From positions 28,298,470 to 28,362,469 of the forward strand of contig OY997657.1 of the NCBI GenBank assembly GCA_963921795.1: DNA of 64,000 bases, written 5' to 3'. The notes beneath the pieces are model-generated. The model saw only the letters and a program-made list of their open reading frames with translations. It was not told the origin of the DNA and did not search any database. Positions 58,579 to 64,000 of the stretch are shown one piece after another. The position numbers and the translations under genes are program-made. Numbering within the stretch: position 1 is the stretch's first letter; every line of letters begins with the position of its first letter. Origin of the DNA: Nannobrachium achirus (Eukaryota > Chordata > Actinopteri > Myctophiformes > Myctophidae).

Positions 58579-59191
58579 GGTGAAAAGAGATTAGGTGTAG
58601 ATGGAAAATGGTAGTCCAAATGCAGATCCAACCCAGGTCCAGGCCTAACCTATAGAATAGGGCTAAATCAGAAATTAGCCTACAAAACAAATATGTTGCT
58701 ACATACTGTACATGTACTGTAAGCCCCTCCCAAACAGCAAAATGTGTTCCCGGCCTGAATGGGTTAAGATGAGAACATCATGCTTGACCGCCTGTTATAG
58801 AATAATTCAGAAAATGTATTTAGTAACTATCAGTAAACACTGTAACTTGCTTACTCTTTGCTTTTCAACAATCATTTACTGGTTGATTTATCTTGTTTTT
58901 TTGTTTTGCTTTGTTTTTCCTTTCTCAGCCTGCAACAAACTTGGTGGGGTACCTCGAGGAAGCGCGGGTATCAAGGCCATACCCCCATGTCCTGTCACTG
59001 GGGAATGACATCCGCCACACATCCCAGGCTTTCGTCAGGAGGCTTTAGAGCAGAATACCCTGCTTTGGACTGTCGATGTCTGTTTTAAGGACTACTACAT
59101 TTTTGGTGTCGAATACCCTAAGCAGTGTGCTCCGGTTTGGGAATTACTACAAAATGCAGTCTATGAGATGGGCGGAGAAGAATCGAAGCCT

Positions 59192-59397
59192 GTCAAGTTT
59201 CTGCGTGCTTCAATACTTGCTTGCAAGTAAGTAGAGACTGTGGACTTGTGGACTTAAAACTTCTGCTGCTCATTCTTTTTTTCCCCCCTCCATTGTCAAG
59301 TTTCTGCGTGCTTCAATACTTGCTTGCAAGTAAGTAGAGACTGTGGACTTGTGGACTGAAAACCTCTGCTGCTCATGATTTTTTTCCCCCTCCAGTG
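59192..59397 (+). repeat. Tandem duplication, 103-bp unit, across a splice junction
   Basis: Units start GTCAAGTTTCTGCGTGCTTC at 59192 and 59295. Each holds the exon end, the donor CAA|GTAAGT and a pyrimidine tract. Only the second ends in a proper CCTCCAG acceptor; the first has CCTCCATT. Confidence 0.9.
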
Positions 59398-59637
59398 TTG
59401 TTCATTGGCTCTGACAACACGGTTTGGGTCTATATTCGTTATTTTTTATTTTTTTGTCAAGTGGATTGAAGTGTATCATCCAACAAACAGAATACAGTAT
59501 TAATGCAGTACTCCCTTAACCAATGATAAGTCAGCATGTATTGTCTCATCATGACTTGAGGCCTCTTATAAAGTATCTCTCCTAGCCATGTGTAAACACA
59601 TTTTTGGACACTGCTTCTACACATTTTGACCTAAAAT

Positions 59638-59687
59638 CACGCTGTGACCTGAAGGTCGCTTATCTCCCGATTAGGGGGTCTTACTTG
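59638..59687 (+). mobile_element. Helitron-like 3' end in the 3' part of the SAMD3-like gene
   Basis: TGACCTGAAGGTCGCTTATC then CTCCC-GATTA-GGGGG, TCTTACTTG and T. Same end as at 1-81 and 39328-39363, with CTTG instead of CTGG. The 5' limit is not visible. Confidence 0.4.
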
Positions 59688-60336
59688 TTTATAGTGTGGT
59701 TGTTTACTATTGATGCAGTAGCCTATAGTTCTTTTAAGGTTTTAAAAGTTTTGTTGCAAATTACAAGTTGTATATTGTTTTTAATTGTTGGAGAAATAGT
59801 TTGCACTATTGTTACTTCATTGATATTGATTGAAAATAAATACTTTTCTAAGATAACAACATTTTAAAATGGTTTATTCCATATTATATTATTTTCTTGA
59901 CCAAGTATAGGATTTAAAAGGGTTTGTAATTTAACAATATATGGGTATTCTATTGCAGTTAATATGAACCAGCATTTGGATGGAATATTTAATAAATGTG
60001 TGTAGTTAAAATAACCCAGAATTGTAGTTAATTTGGGCACAACATTAACCTTTCATTGGGTAGAATTGATCCAGGGCTGTAATTAATTTGACCCAGCATT
60101 TGGGTTAAATGTGTGCACAATAGTTAACCAAATCATTGGGTAGAATCGACCCAGGGCTGTAATACATTTGACCCAGCTATTGGATTAAATAATGTAACCC
60201 ATCTGTTGGGTTAAAATTATCAACCCATTTTGTTGGGTCAAATTAACTACTGTTGGGTTGGTCCACTATTGATCCCCGTGTTGGGTTAAAAAATAACTCA
60301 AGTTGGGTTGTTGGTAACCCAACATTTTTTAGTGTG

Positions 60337-60760
60337 TATGTTCCCTGCTCAACTTAAAAAAGGTTCTATGTTCCCCAGCCAACTTAAAAAGGTTCTATGT
60401 TCCCCACTCATCCGAAAATGCAGCAAACATTCATTTCAAATTATTAATAACAACTCAAAACACACAATAATGGGGAGAAATTACAAATACTAGTGGGACA
60501 GGGGACATTAGGGACATCTGGACACCATACTTTTGTTATGACTGGGCATCTGGACGAGTGGGCACCTTTTTTTGACGGGGAACATATAGTAGATCCTTTT
60601 TTTATTTGAGCGGGGAACATAGACGGAAGGGTGGGTGGGGAACATAGAACCTTTTTGGGGGGGAAGTGGGGAACATAGAACCTGGGGAACATTGAACCTT
60701 TTTGGGGGGGAAGTGGGTAACATAGAACCTGGGGAACATAGAACCTGGGGAAGATAGGGA
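60337..60760. repeat. Inverted tandem repeats around TTCTATGTTCCCC
   Basis: Forward units at 60339-60415 continue the left flank at 46195-46298. Reverse units (GGGGAACATAGAACC) occupy 60570-60760. Together they form an older palindromic repeat that the 14-kb unit entered. Confidence 0.65.
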
Positions 60761-60921
60761 GGACCACGACGAAACACTGCGCAGCATTCCAAGGACAGGT
60801 TTTTCTGTGTTTCCGTGTTTGCAGCCGCATCCAAACACGTAAATATTAGGCGGGTTGCTTCAAGGAAAGACAGGAAGTGGTCGACTGCCCGTCACAGTGC
60901 CCGAATTGCACAAACAAGCCG

Positions 60922-60924
<3 letters not shown>

Positions 60925-60991
<67 letters not shown>
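60925..60991. repeat. (TG)n microsatellite
   Basis: About 33 TG units followed by GCATGCGTGCGTG-type sequence. Confidence 0.97.
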
Positions 60992-60992
<1 letters not shown>

Positions 60993-61282
60993 ATGCGTGC
61001 GTGGCCGCGTGTGTACATGTGTGCATGCGTGCGTATGTGTAGGCGGAGCGGCTCAGGGATAAACACAAAGGCTTGTTATTGTCGGGAATAGGGATCACAA
61101 GATTTACTTTTCAAGAGATTTACTTTGCTCTGAATCAGAGCATAAACCAAAAAGACTGGCTGCTTGGTCTGTAACAATGACGGCAGCTATGATAAAAAAG
61201 AATCACACATCGCTCTGCACTTCAAGGCCCCTCGGGGACAAAGGCATCCACATCTATCCTCATAGTTTTGAAACAAAGACAC

Positions 61283-61304
61283 ACCCCCCCCCCCCCCCCC
61301 CCCC
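61283..61304. repeat. Poly-C run
   Basis: Twenty-two consecutive C. Confidence 0.95.
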
Positions 61305-61311
61305 TCCACCA

Positions 61312-61660
61312 CCTTGCTATTGCAGTCGGAAGACCCAGGGGCTAAAGGAAGATCCTCCAAGCTTCACATTAGGGATGGGATGATATGAACATTTGTGTAT
61401 TTTTTGGCAAAGACATTTCATAGAGAGTGAAAAAAAGACTAGCAAGTACGTATATTATAAGTACCTTTTACCAATTATAGAGGGTTTAAGTGGTACTGGA
61501 TATGCAGCTCGGCAAATAAAAGGTGAATTGATCCCAGTGTGTGACGGAGGACGATATCACGATAAATTAAATCTCCACAATACGATTATCGTGATTGTTT
61601 TCCTTGCTATTGCAGTCGGAAAGGCCCAAGGGCTAAAGGAAGATCCCCCTAGCTTCACAT
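61312..61660. mobile_element. Truncated family B copy between 58-bp direct repeats
   Basis: Direct repeats at 61312-61369 and 61602-61660 share CCTTGCTATTGCAGTCGGAA and GGGCTAAAGGAAGATCC. Between them is a reverse-oriented family B element that starts TAGGGATGGGATGATA at 61370. It stops after ATTATCGTGATTG, with no second terminal repeat. The central palindrome is missing. Confidence 0.7.
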
Positions 61661-61944
61661 GGCGTCTGTCTGTTATGAATAATAGCTGAGGGCGGCGGAG
61701 CAGTTAGCCTGTAGATGAGGTCTCACTGCTTGAGTCTCTACTTACGACCGAAGGAGGGCAAGCGACTCGTAGGGCCTGCGTACCGGCGGCCTCGCAGTGG
61801 GCCTCCGACGCTCCTACTGCCCCGGGGCGACATTTTCAGGGATTCCCCGTCTCCACCTGCCTGCCTCCCCCTATCTCCTGCTTTTCCTACTCTCATCTCT
61901 TTTTCCTTCTTTTTGCGTGAAAACACCCCGCTCAACACACACGT

Positions 61945-61979
<35 letters not shown>

Positions 61980-62055
61980 GGATGGGATGATAAGTGATAT
62001 TATCGTTTATCATGATAAAAAACAAACTCATGATAATCGTACCGCCGAGGTTTAA

Positions 62056-62358
62056 TTGTCTCCACCAGCCGAAGGCTGAGGGAGAGTATGTTTTCCCCTC
62101 CGTCCGTCCGTCCGTCCGTCCGTCCGTGCGTCCGTCCGTCCGTCCGTCCGTGCGTGCGTGCGTCCGTGCGTCCTCGCAGTTTGTGAGCAGCTAATCTCAG
62201 TCACCGTTGGCCCGATCGCTGCCAAACTGAGCACACACACTGGATGCTAATTCAGAACCTCTGCCCCACATTTTTTACATCAGCCTCATGGTGGCGCTAT
62301 AACAGGCCGATTTGTGTGGCCTGGTGGAGACCTGTGCTCGGAAGAGCACTGCTTCTAG
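62056..62358 (+). mobile_element. Helitron-like non-autonomous element, 303 bp
   Basis: Lies between TTTAA and TTCATCATGAT, where intact family B copies read TTTAATTTATCGTGAT. Starts TTGTCTCCACC with a 5' hairpin CAGCC-GAA-GGCTG. Ends with the hairpin GTGCTC-GGAA-GAGCAC, TGCTT, then CTAG, followed by T. It carries a (GTCC)n tract at 62098-62165. Confidence 0.6.
62098..62170. repeat. (GTCC)n microsatellite with GTGC variants
   Basis: CCGT tetranucleotide units with CGTG interruptions, inside the Helitron-like piece. A similar GTCC/GTCAG-rich stretch is at the matching place in 39082-39363. Confidence 0.9.
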
Positions 62359-62675
62359 TTCATCATGATTTGGTCCTCCATCATGCACTGGGATCAATTC
62401 ACCTTTTATTTGCCGAGCTGCATATCCGGTACCACTTAAACCCTCCATAATTGGTAAAAGGTTCTTATAATATACATACTTGATACAATCTTTTTTTCAC
62501 TCTATCAAATGTCTTTGCCAAAAAATAGCCGATCGAGCTTGTAGGTCTGCTATTTTTTGGCATATGTTTCGCCCCAGGATAATGGAATTTTCACGATAAT
62601 ATCGTAAATCGCGATTTATTTTGTCACAATAACCGTGATATGAAATTTTCATATCGTCCCATCCCTAACACACAC

Positions 62676-63056
62676 ACACACACACACACACCTCTCTATA
62701 ATATAAACTCCCTTCTTCTTCTTCTTCCCAGAGGACGCCCGGGGGGCCTTGTTCATATTCCCAACCTCTTATTGTGTTTCATCTCCTTCCTTATGACACA
62801 GAACTGTCCCCCTGGAGAGCTCGTGTACCCTCAGCCAGGGAGCCATAGAGAACGCATGGTTAACCCCATTTTGCTCCGTCTATTCAAAGCGTTCTTCTCC
62901 ACAAAAGCTTCGGCAGCCCAGAGAAGTCATCGGCGTGGAGCTGAAGAGCCTGTATCCATTCAACACATTCGGAAGAAGAAGAGAAGGATATTTCTATCTT
63001 TTTTTCCCCTCTGAAAAGGTGAGTTTCTGCAGCAATAGATACAGCGCGCAGCTTAT
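62676..63056. other. No gene seen
   Basis: CA repeat to 62691, a CTT run at 62714-62725, then unique-looking sequence without recognisable exon. Confidence 0.35.
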
Positions 63057-63249
63057 CGTCGTTGTCGGGTGGAAACCTTGTATGTCCAAAACCGTTCGTT
63101 TTGAAATTATCATCTAAAACATGATGTAAACTAGTGAAAACAGCCGATCTACAAGCGCACAACGCCTCGCAGTGCGAGGCGTTATGTGCTTGTAGATCTG
63201 CTGTTTTCACTACTTTTGCGCGATACGAGGTTTCCGCGCGACAGTGATG
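63057..63249. mobile_element. Mini-transposon family A, copy 6
   Basis: Starts CGTCGTTGTCGGGTGGAAAC and ends CCGCGCGACAGTGATG, with TTAT at 63053-63056 and 63250-63253. The palindrome at 63138-63212 is the best-preserved family A example: stem TAGTGAAAACAGC, arm, CGCCTCG, short loop. Confidence 0.82.
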
Positions 63250-63726
63250 TTATGAAATGATGGAAAAGCCTGTTCACTGAGCTCGGGAAAAACTGTAGCT
63301 GCTGTTGACTGATTTATTAACATTTCTGAATGGAACCACAGGTGGGGGTGACAATAGTGCAATTTTAGGGTCCTTGCCAGTCATTCAACAACATAACACA
63401 TGCGGTTTAAATGCAATAAACGAATCGCTGTAACAAAGCCATAAAAAAATCCAAAACACCCTCCTCCGGGTGCTGCTCGCGCTCGTGCACATTTCCGCTC
63501 ACACACGTGTCTCGTGCATTTCCCCGGTAAACAAAATGAGAAATTGAAAAAAGGGGGGAAGACTATAAGGCCTCTGAATTGATTCCAAAGCAAAATGATA
63601 TACGTACCATACGTGCCATGTAATATAGCTGTCAAAGGAGACTAGGGTTATCTGCCATAAGGTATGACACATAGAAATGTAAATGGACAGATGGGGGGAG
63701 GGAGAAAAAAAACCTAGGGAGAAGCA
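63250..63726. other. No gene seen
   Basis: Unique-looking sequence without recognisable coding segment. Confidence 0.35.
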
Positions 63727-64000
63727 GGGGCGTCACTATAGGGGGAAAGTGGGACTGAGTTGCTATAGGGCCCAAGGTGGAGGGGCCTTAATTATTTTAT
63801 ACTTTAGCTATTGAAAAATAGCAGATATATAAGCTCACAGCGCGGCACTGAGTGCCACGCTGCGAGCTTGTAGATCTGCTATTTTTGAAAAGTCGTGAAA
63901 AGGTGCAAATAATCTTTGAATAACTTTGTAACTCAAATTTTGCTTCTGGGGGGTCCCTGCAACTAAATATTTTGAGATGGAGGTCCGTGGCCAAATGCAC
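63727..64000. mobile_element. hAT-like mini-transposon family D, copy 3, cut by window end
   Basis: Starts CAGGGGCGTCACTATAGGGG. The body matches 2170-2676 (GTGGGACTGAGTT, GGCCCAAGGTGGAGGGGCC) and the palindrome lies at 63816-63885. The right end lies beyond the window. Confidence 0.7.

Larger units (their letters stand above)
53483..59840 (+). pseudogene. Spliced SAMD3-like gene, broken, carried by the 14-kb insertion
   Basis: Plausible exons with consensus splice sites: non-coding exon to 53557, then 54861-54982, 55097-55181, 55394-55555, 55646-55754, 57190-57268, 57378-57517, 58306-58433, 58929-59226 and 59396-59840 with AATAAA at 59835. Reading phase is kept across several junctions (VYR|AMCIREN, LTPV|CLGELAL, DHKP|PATNLVG). 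Recognisable pieces are ALAISLIQTFPSL, GFLEERLRNCRKK, WDIQEILKEFPHL, QDFSVLDGEAAPKLFETW, LPALLPPTVYKVGRKVV, LWTVDVCFKDYYIFGVEYP and FLRASILA. The order and wording resemble the multicopy, uncharacterised fish proteins labelled SAMD3-like. Frame breaks are needed within exon 55394-55555, at the start of exon 57378 (about 2 nt missing before QDFSV) and near 59043. Function is unknown. The family assignment is from memory of its motifs and is moderate. Confidence 0.5.
46299..60336. mobile_element. Large TA-flanked composite insertion, 14.0 kb
   Basis: Ends CACACTAAAAAATGTTGGGT and ACCCAACATTTTTTAGTGTG are perfect inverted repeats, flanked by TA at 46297-46298 and 60337-60338. Removing the span joins GGGTTC-TA-TGTTCCC, which restores the flanking tandem unit. 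This is strong support for one insertion. Both ends carry clusters of TTGGGTT/AACCCAA words (46314-46430 and 59990-60320) that could be transposase-binding sites. Without the nested DIRS and hAT elements it would be about 7.2 kb. It carries a spliced, broken SAMD3-like gene but no transposase I can recognise. A TA duplication suits Tc1/mariner-like or a few rarer families; I do not assign one. Confidence 0.65.
61977..62667 (+). mobile_element. hAT-like mini-transposon family B with nested Helitron-like piece
   Basis: Starts TAGGGATGGGATGATA and ends ATATCGTCCCATCCCTA. ACACACAC on both sides (61969-61976, 62668-62675) shows insertion into a CA microsatellite. It is interrupted by 62056-62358. 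The palindrome (62524-62560) has collapsed to single partial arms. Confidence 0.85.

Noticed and set aside
61797-61979. Short proline/serine-rich frame near 61.8 kb
   Set aside because: Runs into CA repeat Thr-His codons; no domain.

Overview
The window reads as a piece of a ray-finned (probably teleost) fish genome. The evidence is long (CA)n/(TG)n and (GA)n microsatellites, many short non-autonomous hAT-type elements, tRNA-derived SINE pieces, Helitron-like ends and a complete fish-type DIRS retrotransposon. I found no intact host protein-coding gene and no RNA gene. Most of 1-46 kb looks like intergenic or intronic sequence peppered with repeats. Assignments rest on reading the sequence by eye; no database search was run.

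Layout. From 1 to about 46.2 kb there are microsatellites, mini-transposons of at least ten families (called A to L here) and three foldback elements. Several insertions can be placed exactly by their target-site duplications (TSDs): 8 bp for hAT-like families, 4 bp for family A, TTAA for two foldbacks, and A|T insertion with a 3' CTRR end for Helitron-like pieces. From 46.3 to 60.3 kb there is what looks like one 14-kb insertion. It is flanked by TA on both sides and has inverted ends beginning CACACTAAAAAATG. It holds a spliced but broken gene resembling the multicopy fish 'SAMD3-like' proteins, with a CRE-type promoter site. Nested inside it are an hAT element with a perfect 8-bp TSD, a 6.5-kb DIRS element on the minus strand, three hAT-type mini-elements or their hairpins, a foldback, a SINE and a Helitron-like end. 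From 60.3 to 64 kb there is more of the same mini-element landscape.

The DIRS element (46892-53382) is the only intact coding unit. It has a zinc-finger-like Gag, reverse transcriptase/RNase H with a C-terminal extra domain, and a tyrosine recombinase with a complete R...HxxR...Y set. Its inverted terminal repeats and internal complementary region match perfectly, so it looks recent. The internal region spells out the expected circle junction, and the pentamer ATAAC at both ends marks the recombination core.

The most unusual signal is a short palindrome whose arm reads AGATCTACAAGCTCACAACG. It recurs roughly 25 times in 64 kb, at or near the centre of at least nine mini-transposon families whose outer sequences, ends and TSD lengths differ. 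I do not know a described explanation for this.
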